64,000 nt of DNA, taken from NCBI GenBank assembly GCA_030428185.1, contig JAUICE010000004.1, positions 1-64,000 on the forward strand, in the 5' to 3' direction. Of the stretch, positions 38,786-46,789 are shown piece after piece. The DNA is from Gammaproteobacteria bacterium (GTDB lineage Bacteria; Pseudomonadota; Gammaproteobacteria; Legionellales; Legionellaceae). The position numbers were made by a program, and so were the translations under genes. Position 1 is the first letter of the stretch. Every line of letters starts with the position of its first letter. The notes under the pieces were generated by a model, which saw nothing but the letters and a program-made list of their open reading frames with translations, had not been told where the DNA came from and ran no database searches.

Positions 38786-39719
38786 ACTTAAAACTACCAA
38801 ACCTATTATCTTTGTTTTTTTATTATCGACGTCTCTTATTAGTTACGCAGGAGGCGAACATCATGATTCACATAGGCATCATGATGCAAATAAAGAAGAT
38901 AGCCATAGTGAAGGAATAGTCCTATCAGATGGGGCGATTAAAAAGGCTAAAATTCAATTATCGACCGCAGGACCTAGAAAAATTGTTTTGACCAAAAAAA
39001 TGGTTGGTCAGATAGTGCCAAATGCTAATAAAACTATCTATATTTACCCTCGTTACAACGGATTGGTAAAGACTTTAACAAAGCAACTGGGCGAAAGTGT
39101 GAAGAAAAATGATGTGCTTTCGACAATTGAAAGCAATGATTCACTACAAAAATATCAAGTCACAGCCCCTTTCCCCGGTTTAATAGTAAAAAAACTGGCC
39201 AATGTGGGTGAGCAAGTTGAAGTGAAAAACCCCATTTATCAATTGTCTGACTTAAGCACTGTTTGGTGCAATCTGTATGTGTATCGCAAAAACGCAAGAC
39301 TCATAAGGAAAGGACAAAATGTTCTGGTCAAGGATGAGGGGCATGCGGAAAAAGCAGCAATATCGTATGTTTCTCCATTAGGAGTTGAGCATAATCAAAC
39401 CATGCTTGCCCGGATTGATTTAGATAATCAGTCTGGAACCTGGTTGCCAGGTATGTATGTACAGGTTTTTGTTGATGTTAAAAGTAAGCAAGTAAATATT
39501 GCCGTAGAGGAAGATGCCATTCAAACAGTTGAAGGTAAACCTGTTGTCTTTGTTCGAACCAAAGACGGCTTTGAAGTTGCTCCTTGCCATCTAGGAATAA
39601 AAGGGAAGCAATTCATTGAAGTTGATGAATGCTTAAGGCCTGGTCAGATATACGCCTCTAAAAATAGCTATTTAATAAAAGCACACCTTGAAAAGGAAGG
39701 CGCCAGCCACGAGCACTAG
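38775..39719 (+). CDS. helB: Periplasmic adaptor of a heavy-metal RND efflux system (CzcB/HelB type)
   Basis: A 314-residue membrane fusion protein linking the RND pump to the outer-membrane duct. After the signal peptide come a His/Asp-rich stretch (GGEHHDSHRHHDANKEDSH) and at the C terminus ASHEH, both probable metal-binding ends. The core has the lipoyl-like hairpin (YPRYNGLVKTL ... VTAPFPGLIVKKLANVGEQVE) and barrel (WCNLYVYRKNARLIRKGQNV). It overlaps helC and is 8 bases before helA. Confidence 0.9.
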   Translation: MLNKLKTTKPIIFVFLLSTSLISYAGGEHHDSHRHHDANKEDSHSEGIVLSDGAIKKAKIQLSTAGPRKIVLTKKMVGQIVPNANKTIYIYPRYNGLVKTLTKQLGESVKKNDVLSTIESNDSLQKYQVTAPFPGLIVKKLANVGEQVEVKNPIYQLSDLSTVWCNLYVYRKNARLIRKGQNVLVKDEGHAEKAAISYVSPLGVEHNQTMLARIDLDNQSGTWLPGMYVQVFVDVKSKQVNIAVEEDAIQTVEGKPVVFVRTKDGFEVAPCHLGIKGKQFIEVDECLRPGQIYASKNSYLIKAHLEKEGASHEH

Positions 39720-39727
39720 GATAGAGC

Positions 39728-42700
39728 ATGATAGATTCCATATTACATTTTTCAATTAAGCAGCGAGGGCTAATTATCATCGCCGTCCTTGGGGTTATTG
39801 TATTAGGGGTGTTTAATTTTCTTCGCTTACCCATAGATGCTGTTCCAGATATAACGAATGTCCAGGTTCAAATAAATACTGAAGCTCAAGGTTATACCCC
39901 TCTTGAAGTAGAGCAGAGGGTTACTTACCCCATTGAAGTTGCAATGAGCGGTATCCCTCATTTGGATTATACACGCTCGATATCCCGTTATGGGTTATCT
40001 CAAATAACCGTGGTTTTTAAAGATGGTACGGATATCTATTTTGCAAGACAACAAATTCTTGAGCGTTTACAAAGCTTAAATGAAAACCTACCCAATAAGA
40101 TAAGCCCTGAATTGGGACCAATTTCTTCTGGGTTAGGCGAAATATACATGTATAAACTTGTTTCATCAGGAAACACTGACATAAGCCCAATGAAACTTCG
40201 TACTATCCAAGATTGGGTCGTCAAACCACAGCTTAGAAACGTACCGGGCGTAGCTGAAGTTAATGCTATTGGTGGTTATATTAAAACCTACCAAGTCTCT
40301 CCCATACTTACTCAGCTCATCAAGTTTCAACTAACCCTAAAGGGTATAGAAAATGCCTTAATAGCGAGCAATGACAACGTGGGCGCTGGTTATATTGAAA
40401 AAAAAGGGCAACAATTTTTAATTCGCATACCAGGGCAGTTGAAAACCTTAAAAGCCATCGATGATGTTGTCATTACGACTCGAGATGGTGTTCCAATAAA
40501 AATCTCTGATGTTGCAAATGTGATTATTGGACATGAACAAAGGTTTGGTGCGGGTGTTGCAGATGGAAAAGAAGCTATTGTGGGTACAGTTGCAATGCTT
40601 ATGGGCGAAAATAGTCGAGTTGTCTCAAAGGCCGTCCATAAAAAAATTCAAGAAATAAAGTCAACTTTACCTGATGGAGTATCAATAGATACGGCATATA
40701 ATCGGACTAGCTTAGTTAACGCAACAATTAAAACCGTCTCTAAGAATTTGCTTGAAGGCGCGTTACTAGTGATTGCTGTTCTGTTTATGTTTCTGGGCAA
40801 TATTCGAGCAGCACTGATAACCGCCGTGATTATTCCATTGTCGATGCTAATGACCATAACAGGCATGGTACACAATAAAATAAGTGCAAACCTAATGAGC
40901 TTAGGCGCTTTAGATTTTGGTTTGATTGTTGATGGGGCCGTCATTATTGTTGAGAACTGCATTAAAAATTTATCTCATCATGCAAAATCAACCTCAGCAG
41001 CACTAACATTAGCAAATAGGCTCAAAATTGTACTCAGTAGCACAAAGGAAGTTATAAGACCGAGCATATTTGGTGTGCTTATTATTACCATTGTGTATTT
41101 ACCAATTTTGACCTTAAGCGGTGTAGAGGGGAAAATGTTTATACCAATGGCTGAGACAGTGATTTTAGCATTGGTTTCTTCGATAGTGTTATGTTTTACC
41201 TTTGTTCCTGCAGCATGTGCATTATTTTTATCCAAAAATATCAGCGAAAAAGAAAACATCATTGTCAGCATAGTAAGAAGAATCTACAAACCCCTATTGA
41301 TAGCCTGTTTAAGATTTAGAAGCCTTTTAATTGGTTTTGCTGCTTTTCTTTTTGGGCTTAGCTTGTGGATGGCCACTCATCTTGGCGGAGAGTTTATTCC
41401 TAGCCTTGATGAAGGAGATATAGCCCTTCATGCTATGCGTATACCCGGAACAAGCTTAACTCAGTCAATTCGTATGCAAGAAAGCCTTGAGAAAAGGCTA
41501 ATGACATTCAGTGAGGTATCGCATGTCTTTTCTAAAATTGGTACAGCTGAAGTAGCAACCGACCCGATGCCGCCCAACGTCGCAGATACGTTTGTTATGT
41601 TAAAGCCACGTAACGAGTGGAAAGCACCTCACAAATCAAAAGAAGCTCTAATTAAAGAAATTAAGGAAGAGATCAGTAAGGAAATTGGCAATAACTATGA
41701 GTTTACGCAACCAATACAGATGCGTTTTAACGAATTGATTTCAGGAGTTAGAGCGGATGTTGCTGTCAAGCTTTTTGGTGATGATATGGATGTCCTTTCA
41801 AAAAATGCGCAATCGATACTATCTGTTATAAAAAAGATCCCGGGGGCTGCTGATGCTCGGATTGAGCAAACCTCAGGATTACCAACCATTACAATCAAGG
41901 TAAACCGAGAGCTGCTGTCGTTGTATGGTATTAAAATGGCATCTGTGCAGGAAGCCATTAAAACAGCGATTAATGGCGAAAATGTTGGTGACATCTTTGA
42001 AGGGGATCAAAGGTTCTCATTAGTTGTTAGATTAAAAGAAAAACAAAGAAAAGATGCTCACTTATTAAGCTCTATTTTTATTGAGCTTCCTGCTAAGGGG
42101 GATGGAATAAAGCACTTTGTGCCACTAAGTGAGGTTGCTGAATTTAAAGTAAGTACTGGGCCGAATCAGATTAGTCGCGAAAATGGCAAAAGAAGAATCG
42201 TTATTACCTCAAATGTCAGAGGTCGTGACTTAAATAGTTTTGTTTTAGAGCTAAAGCAAAATATGAGCAATGATATTAAATTACCAAGTGGGTATTGGGT
42301 GAGTTATGGCGGCCAATTTGAGCAAATGGAGTCAGCTACAAACACGCTTCTTATAGTAGTCCCTATCACTTTGGTATTAATTTTACTGTTACTGTATATG
42401 GCGCTTCAAAGCAAAAAAGATGCGCTTATCGTATTTAGTGGGATCCCATTTGCGCTGACTGGTGGCGTAATTTCTTTATGGTTTAGAGGAATTCCTTTGT
42501 CCATCTCAGCTGGAGTTGGGTTTATTGCGCTATCAGGCGTTGCTGTTTTAAATGGGCTTGTGCTAGTGACCTTCATTAAAAGGAAACTTGTATCTTCAAA
42601 CTGGGTTAACTATGCGGTAGTCAATGGTGCATTAAGCCGATTAAGGCCTGTTCTTATGACTGCTCTCGTTGCGGCACTTGGCTTTGTGCCTATGGCTATT

Positions 42701-42844
42701 GCAACCGGAACAGGGGCAGAGGTACAAAGACCATTAGCAACGGTGGTTATCGGTGGCATTATTTCTTCAACAATTTTGACGCTGTTAGTTTTGCCCGGTA
42801 TATACGCATGGGTTTACCACGTTAAAAGGAAAGCACAGGGTTAA
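39728..42844 (+). CDS. helA: Heavy-metal RND efflux pump (CzcA/HelA type)
   Basis: A 1038-residue proton-driven pump with 12 membrane helices and two large periplasmic loops. The TM4 region reads GALDFGLIVDGAVIIVEN, with Asp396, Asp402 and Glu409. This DFG-x3-DGA-x3-VEN form is that of exporters of divalent ions such as Zn, Co, Cd or Ni, rather than Cu/Ag pumps. The start IDSILHFSIKQRGLII and FLRLPIDAVPDITNVQVQ are usual for the family. It completes the helCBA operon, cargo of the ICE; no regulator such as a two-component pair is adjacent. Confidence 0.93.
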   Translation: MIDSILHFSIKQRGLIIIAVLGVIVLGVFNFLRLPIDAVPDITNVQVQINTEAQGYTPLEVEQRVTYPIEVAMSGIPHLDYTRSISRYGLSQITVVFKDGTDIYFARQQILERLQSLNENLPNKISPELGPISSGLGEIYMYKLVSSGNTDISPMKLRTIQDWVVKPQLRNVPGVAEVNAIGGYIKTYQVSPILTQLIKFQLTLKGIENALIASNDNVGAGYIEKKGQQFLIRIPGQLKTLKAIDDVVITTRDGVPIKISDVANVIIGHEQRFGAGVADGKEAIVGTVAMLMGENSRVVSKAVHKKIQEIKSTLPDGVSIDTAYNRTSLVNATIKTVSKNLLEGALLVIAVLFMFLGNIRAALITAVIIPLSMLMTITGMVHNKISANLMSLGALDFGLIVDGAVIIVENCIKNLSHHAKSTSAALTLANRLKIVLSSTKEVIRPSIFGVLIITIVYLPILTLSGVEGKMFIPMAETVILALVSSIVLCFTFVPAACALFLSKNISEKENIIVSIVRRIYKPLLIACLRFRSLLIGFAAFLFGLSLWMATHLGGEFIPSLDEGDIALHAMRIPGTSLTQSIRMQESLEKRLMTFSEVSHVFSKIGTAEVATDPMPPNVADTFVMLKPRNEWKAPHKSKEALIKEIKEEISKEIGNNYEFTQPIQMRFNELISGVRADVAVKLFGDDMDVLSKNAQSILSVIKKIPGAADARIEQTSGLPTITIKVNRELLSLYGIKMASVQEAIKTAINGENVGDIFEGDQRFSLVVRLKEKQRKDAHLLSSIFIELPAKGDGIKHFVPLSEVAEFKVSTGPNQISRENGKRRIVITSNVRGRDLNSFVLELKQNMSNDIKLPSGYWVSYGGQFEQMESATNTLLIVVPITLVLILLLLYMALQSKKDALIVFSGIPFALTGGVISLWFRGIPLSISAGVGFIALSGVAVLNGLVLVTFIKRKLVSSNWVNYAVVNGALSRLRPVLMTALVAALGFVPMAIATGTGAEVQRPLATVVIGGIISSTILTLLVLPGIYAWVYHVKRKAQG

Positions 42845-43008
42845 ATTCTGACATTTAAAATGTTCACTCTTTGTGCATGACCCTTTTTTACCAGGATCCC
42901 GGCCGGGGGTCTAAATTAGAACCTGTTTTTTTAAATGCTGAGCCTCGAAAATCAGGCATTTCTAGCCCAATTATTTTTTTTAAAAAACAGTTTTTTATTC
43001 CGGAGCGA

Positions 43009-43353
43009 ATGAATAATTTCAAAGAGCGCGAAGAAATAATAATGCGAATAAAAAAAATGCTCTATCTAGAAGAGAAAGAGTTAATTCAATTGCACGAGGA
43101 AGTCAAAAATATAGAAGCAACATTAGAATACAGTAAATCGAAAATTAAGCGCAAACGGATATCTGACGATGTCAAAGCTCTCGTATGGGCAAGAGATAGT
43201 GGTCGGTGTGTAATATGTAATTCTGCTAGAAATTTACACTTCGATCACATTATTCCTGTTTCTAAAGGTGGTGGAAATTGCCATGAAAATATTCAAATAC
43301 TCTGTCAAACGTGCAATTTAAAAAAGTCTGATAAAATTGCGCCAGGATTATAA
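43009..43353 (+). CDS. HNH endonuclease family protein
   Basis: About 114 residues from MNNFKERE, with CGGAG just upstream; the open frame extends further 5' but lacks a good start. The N-terminal half is a helical coiled coil (MRIKKMLYLEEKELIQLHEEVKNIEATLEY). The C-terminal HNH finger reads CVICNSARNLHFDHIIPVSKGGGN, then NIQILCQTCNLKKSDK, with two CxxC pairs for zinc and the DHIIPVSKGG catalytic region intact. It is convergent with the SIR2-like gene (6-base overlap of ends). Role may be restriction-type defence, a homing nuclease or repair. Confidence 0.82.
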   Translation: MNNFKEREEIIMRIKKMLYLEEKELIQLHEEVKNIEATLEYSKSKIKRKRISDDVKALVWARDSGRCVICNSARNLHFDHIIPVSKGGGNCHENIQILCQTCNLKKSDKIAPGL

Positions 43354-44454
43354 TAAAATATTGCTTCTAAATCCTTTCAACAAGTTATGACTAGAGTTTA
43401 AATCTCCGTCAAACATAAAATTGTCTTCACTATTTTTAAGTGGGAAAAGTTCACTGAATGTCTTTGAGTGATATGCTCTTATTGACTCCACATAGGTGGC
43501 TCCCATTTTTTTATTAAAAACACTGTGCAGCCAGGATTTTAAATCCATTATATCTATAATAATTAATCTAGCTCCATTTTCACAGCTATGCTTAATAACA
43601 TCATTTATGTGATCATCACAAAAACCATATCCAATAATGTACAAATCCAGATTTTTAGTATTAGTAAGTACATGTTTAAACTTATTGAAGTAGCAGGCTA
43701 ATAATGGATGTGACTGTATTTTGCTTGTTTTTTCACCTCCAACTACCCATAACTTTTCTTTCTTAGAGTTGGTTTCCCAATAGTAGGAGCCATGAAGCTT
43801 GATTAGGCAAGGAGCTTTTCTGGAGTTACTTTCAAACGTCCTGCTATTTTTTTTCTCCCATTGCTCAATAGTATCTTGATCTATAGCATCTTCTAAATTA
43901 TTAAAGTTTAGGTCTGGTCTATCATCATTTTTATGGTATTTATAAAAGGGAGAATTTACCGGACCATAATATGGTAATAGAAGACCTTGAGCTTCCCCAT
44001 CCCAGCCGTTTGGCTTATAAAAATTTAATTTTTTTAGATAATTAGCGCATAATCTTTCTAGTAAAAGATCTTGATTTAAACTAAATATATATCCAGAATC
44101 GCCTTCAGCAGATGAAAAACTGTTGATTAAGAAGTTTAATGCAGCAAGGTAACTAAAGCTAGCTTTTATATTGTCGAGGCTATGTATAAAGCAATCGTCC
44201 ATGTCTTTATATACGCCGGTTAAAATGTTTTTTATTGAAAGTTTTTCATTCTGACTAAACTTATTGTTTTTCGAGTCCATAACATTTTGGTAAAAGCCTT
44301 CAAAATCATAATGTTCTAAAAAATTACTTACTAAATGATTACGTAGTTTTGAGTTTGTGTCCTTATGGTTAAAAATTTCAGTGCATATGTCCTTTGGTAG
44401 ATATCCTCCAAAATTTTTGCTAAAACCAGACCCAACTAATAAAGCTTTAGTCAT
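43348..44454 (-). CDS. SIR2-like domain protein, probable defence NADase
   Basis: A 368-residue protein of the SIR2-like superfamily. It begins LLVGSGFSKNFGGYLPKD (nucleotide loop), then has FSLNQDLLLERL (the N-x-D motif near residue 127), LIKLHGSYYW with the probable catalytic His near 220, and LYIIGYGFCDDHINDVI, which completes the NAD-binding pattern. Stand-alone SIR2-like proteins in mobile elements often deplete NAD on phage infection. No partner effector such as an Argonaute is nearby. It is encoded downstream of, and overlaps by 8 bases, the repressor gene, so both come from one leftward transcript. Confidence 0.75.
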   Translation of the reverse strand: MTKALLVGSGFSKNFGGYLPKDICTEIFNHKDTNSKLRNHLVSNFLEHYDFEGFYQNVMDSKNNKFSQNEKLSIKNILTGVYKDMDDCFIHSLDNIKASFSYLAALNFLINSFSSAEGDSGYIFSLNQDLLLERLCANYLKKLNFYKPNGWDGEAQGLLLPYYGPVNSPFYKYHKNDDRPDLNFNNLEDAIDQDTIEQWEKKNSRTFESNSRKAPCLIKLHGSYYWETNSKKEKLWVVGGEKTSKIQSHPLLACYFNKFKHVLTNTKNLDLYIIGYGFCDDHINDVIKHSCENGARLIIIDIMDLKSWLHSVFNKKMGATYVESIRAYHSKTFSELFPLKNSEDNFMFDGDLNSSHNLLKGFRSNILL

Positions 44455-45133
44455 GACTATGATACTGTTGAATTTTCTGAACGACTATACCTAAAATTTT
44501 TATTTTAATGTCATCGGTTGGTTTTATATTCGGCCAATTATCATTTAGCGTTATTAGCTCAAACTCAGGCGATGTAAATGATAGCTTCTTGTATTGGCAA
44601 ATAATGCAGTTACTCTGTCCATCCATCTTAATTACGACAAAGTCTCCTGGTTTTGGCTTGCTAACTGAATCGATAATTAGTACATCATTGATTTGAAACT
44701 CAGGCATCATACTTTCATCAATAACTTTTAGCGCAAAAGAATTATCACTAAGGTTTGGTAAAAGCTCGGTACTGACAGCAATAAACTTAGCTTCCTTAGT
44801 TAAATTTGCTTTATCTGAAAGTTGAACATAGGAGCTCACTTTACTAGCTTGATGCGTATCGAGTAACGGAATTAAGTGACTATGAGTTTTATTTTTCTTT
44901 AATTCTTTCTCATCTGACAAGCACATCAAAAAAGCTGGTGATATCTCCAATGCATGTGCTAGTTGTTTAATTTCCTCAACCCCAGGTGTACGTGTACCTT
45001 GCTCCCAATTCGTCAGGCGTGTTTGTTTAAGATCCCCCACAAGCTCGCCCAGAGCTTTTAAGGTTAAGCCTTTAGCTTTTCTAGCTTCTAAGAGACGCTT
45101 GCCTATTTCTTGTTTGATATTTAGCTCAGTCAC
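44447..45133 (-). CDS. HTH/S24-type repressor (CI/LexA-like)
   Basis: A 228-residue repressor with a Cro/CI helix-turn-helix at residues 8-65 (LEARKAKGLTLKALGELV ... LTNWEQGTRTPGVEEI) and a C-terminal peptidase S24 domain. The Ser nucleophile region is DESMMPEF. The Lys of the dyad, normally in the strand after VVxxxD, is not evident: by eye a Cys (ICQYKK) stands there, and no Ala-Gly cleavage pair is clear in the linker. The start is GTG with GAGG 5 bases upstream. Two operators lie in the divergent region. It probably represses lvrA and itself. Confidence 0.85.
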   Translation of the reverse strand: MTELNIKQEIGKRLLEARKAKGLTLKALGELVGDLKQTRLTNWEQGTRTPGVEEIKQLAHALEISPAFLMCLSDEKELKKNKTHSHLIPLLDTHQASKVSSYVQLSDKANLTKEAKFIAVSTELLPNLSDNSFALKVIDESMMPEFQINDVLIIDSVSKPKPGDFVVIKMDGQSNCIICQYKKLSFTSPEFELITLNDNWPNIKPTDDIKIKILGIVVQKIQQYHSHD

Positions 45134-45166
45134 TATTACCTCAAAAAGTAACTATTTTATGTTGCC

Positions 45167-45185
45167 ATATCACGAATCGTGATAT
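45167..45185. promoter_or_regulatory. Operator 1 in the repressor-lvrA divergent region
   Basis: ATATCACGA-A-TCGTGATAT is a perfect palindrome with 9-base arms and one central base, 34 bases upstream of the S24 repressor start. Size and symmetry fit a CI-type operator. Confidence 0.75.
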
Positions 45186-45197
45186 AGTATGTTTCAT

Positions 45198-45216
45198 GTG
45201 TCACGATAAGTGATAT
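45198..45216. promoter_or_regulatory. Operator 2 in the repressor-lvrA divergent region
   Basis: GTGTCACGATAAGTGATAT is an imperfect copy of operator 1, with its centre 31 bases (three helical turns) away. This spacing suits cooperative binding of two repressor dimers over the lvrA promoter. Confidence 0.65.
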
Positions 45217-45286
45217 TTTGGATTTGTATTTAATAAATCTATCACACAATGAAAAAAAAAACGAGGATTAACAAGGATATGTATCA

Positions 45287-46165
45287 ATGATGGATTTTGT
45301 CGTTAATGGCGATGAGCTGGCAGCAATGAGTGGCTTACCACATATCCAGCAACTGACATATCTAAGAGGTATCAGGCCGTATATGGATGTTAAAACAGGA
45401 GTGACTGGCATCAAGCGGCGAGTCAGCTATCAATCAATTGCAGAGCAACTTTATATCGAACCACATCAAGGTGTTAGAAGCCAAGGCTTTTCTCGTGATC
45501 AAGTACGGCGTGCTGTTTCTGGGCTAGCACGTGTTGGCATGATTGATATCCAATCCGAAGGCAAGCAACTTATCTTAAAATGTCTTTTAGCTCCTAAGCA
45601 TTTTTATGTTCAAAATAAAGCCGCCATAAACCCACCACAGAAAGACGGCATAAAGGAGCACAATAAAAGCCTTGTAAATACTGCTATTTCTGATGATGAA
45701 GCAGTTAAAGCCGACACAGCCAAAGGGGCAAAAGCCGCCATACCTCATAAAGAAGATAATTATATTTATTTATTACGCCACTTCGAACAATTCTGGCGTA
45801 TGTATCCGGAAAAAAAATCACGTGAACGTGCTTTTGAAATCTTTAAGCAAATTAATCCAGATGCGCACTTGCTACGAGGCATGTTGCAAGCACTGGATAG
45901 TCAGATTAAAGCAAGAAGCGTAATGAAAGCTCATGGTAAATGGGTACCAGCTTGGAAGTATCCCGCCAATTGGCTAGCACAAAAATGCTGGGAAGATGAA
46001 ATCGAAGTAACGCAGGAGAAAAGGAATGCAAAGTACGACCCCAATAATGAAAACACAACCGCAGATCCATTCTGGCGCCCAGAGCCAGAGGACAAAAGAC
46101 ACTTCGATAAAGGTGAGCATGAGCAAAATAATGTCATCAACTTGCAATGCTACAGACAGTCATAA
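45287..46165 (+). CDS. lvrA: LvrA-like ICE regulatory/replication protein
   Basis: A 292-residue protein, first gene of the conjugation transcript, with AAGGA about 9 bases before the ATG. It has a winged-helix-like N-terminal part (RRVSYQSIAEQLYIEP ... FSRDQVRRAVSGLARVGMIDIQ), resembling the N-terminal domain of replication initiators, and a second conserved part FEQFWRMYPEKKSRERAFEIFKQINP followed by KWVPAWKYPANWLAQKCWED. LvrA, LvrB and LvrC occur together in Legionella elements ahead of type IV secretion genes. Its molecular role is not established. The 3' end overlaps lvrB. Confidence 0.8.
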   Translation: MMDFVVNGDELAAMSGLPHIQQLTYLRGIRPYMDVKTGVTGIKRRVSYQSIAEQLYIEPHQGVRSQGFSRDQVRRAVSGLARVGMIDIQSEGKQLILKCLLAPKHFYVQNKAAINPPQKDGIKEHNKSLVNTAISDDEAVKADTAKGAKAAIPHKEDNYIYLLRHFEQFWRMYPEKKSRERAFEIFKQINPDAHLLRGMLQALDSQIKARSVMKAHGKWVPAWKYPANWLAQKCWEDEIEVTQEKRNAKYDPNNENTTADPFWRPEPEDKRHFDKGEHEQNNVINLQCYRQS

Positions 46166-46499
46166 AAAGCGGATTGATAATTTATTTACTCGTTTTGCAG
46201 TTTTTTACGGCCATTTGTGGCGCAGTCAATTCAAAAGCGATGGTTTCTTGGAGTTTGCTAAAAAGGAGTGGCGAGAGGGTTTAAGTAAATTTGGTGATGA
46301 TATTTTGAACAAAGCTATCATTGAGTGTCGAGACTTTTGTGAAATGCCACCAAGTTTACCGCGGTTAATTAGCATTTGTCGTGACATAAAAAAACGACAC
46401 CACGTTTTTGTCGCACCTGAAGAAATTATTCCAGCTAAAAAAGAAATAGTGGAAGCGAACATCAAGCAATGCAAAGCATTTTTATTTAAAAAAATATAG
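46119..46499 (+). CDS. lvrB: LvrB-like protein
   Basis: A 126-residue protein starting at MSKIMSSTC with AAAGGTGAGC upstream; it overlaps the lvrA end by 47 bases. It is helical: RFAVFYGHLWRSQFKSDGFLEFAKKEWREGL then LPRLISICRDIKKRHHV, the latter resembling a motif of replication protein P-like helicase loaders. It is the middle gene of the lvrA-lvrB-lvrC set. Function unknown beyond regulation or replication of the element. Confidence 0.75.
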   Translation: MSKIMSSTCNATDSHKKRIDNLFTRFAVFYGHLWRSQFKSDGFLEFAKKEWREGLSKFGDDILNKAIIECRDFCEMPPSLPRLISICRDIKKRHHVFVAPEEIIPAKKEIVEANIKQCKAFLFKKI

Positions 46500-46509
46500 G
46501 AGAAAAGTC

Positions 46510-46776
46510 ATGTTAGTCTTAACAAGAAAATTAGGGGAGTCAGTTGTTATCCATGATGATGTTTATTGCACAATTGTAGGTTACCGTGATGGCGAAGTTC
46601 GTCTTGCCTTTGATGCGCCTAAATCTATTCCTGTGCATCGTGATGAAATTCAACGTCGCATTTGCCGTGAGCGGATTAAAGATAGCTGGCTGCTCGATAG
46701 AGCCACTAATAAAGAAAGTATTGTCGATAGACTTATTAGTAAATTTAAAAGTAGTACTTCTTCAGTAAAAGCCTGA
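46510..46776 (+). CDS. lvrC: CsrA-like RNA-binding regulator LvrC/CsrT
   Basis: An 88-residue CsrA relative. The N terminus MLVLTRKLGESVVIHDDVYCTIV and VRLAFDAPKSIPVHRDEI match CsrA's RNA-binding strands and the conserved Arg-rich segment. The C-terminal extension of about 30 residues is longer than in CsrA. Such CsrT proteins are linked to Legionella ICEs and may control element transfer post-transcriptionally. An ATAGGA site, matching the CsrA GGA motif, overlaps the ribosome binding site of this gene and also that of trbB. Confidence 0.9.
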   Translation: MLVLTRKLGESVVIHDDVYCTIVGYRDGEVRLAFDAPKSIPVHRDEIQRRICRERIKDSWLLDRATNKESIVDRLISKFKSSTSSVKA

Positions 46777-46789
46777 TAGGAATTTATTC

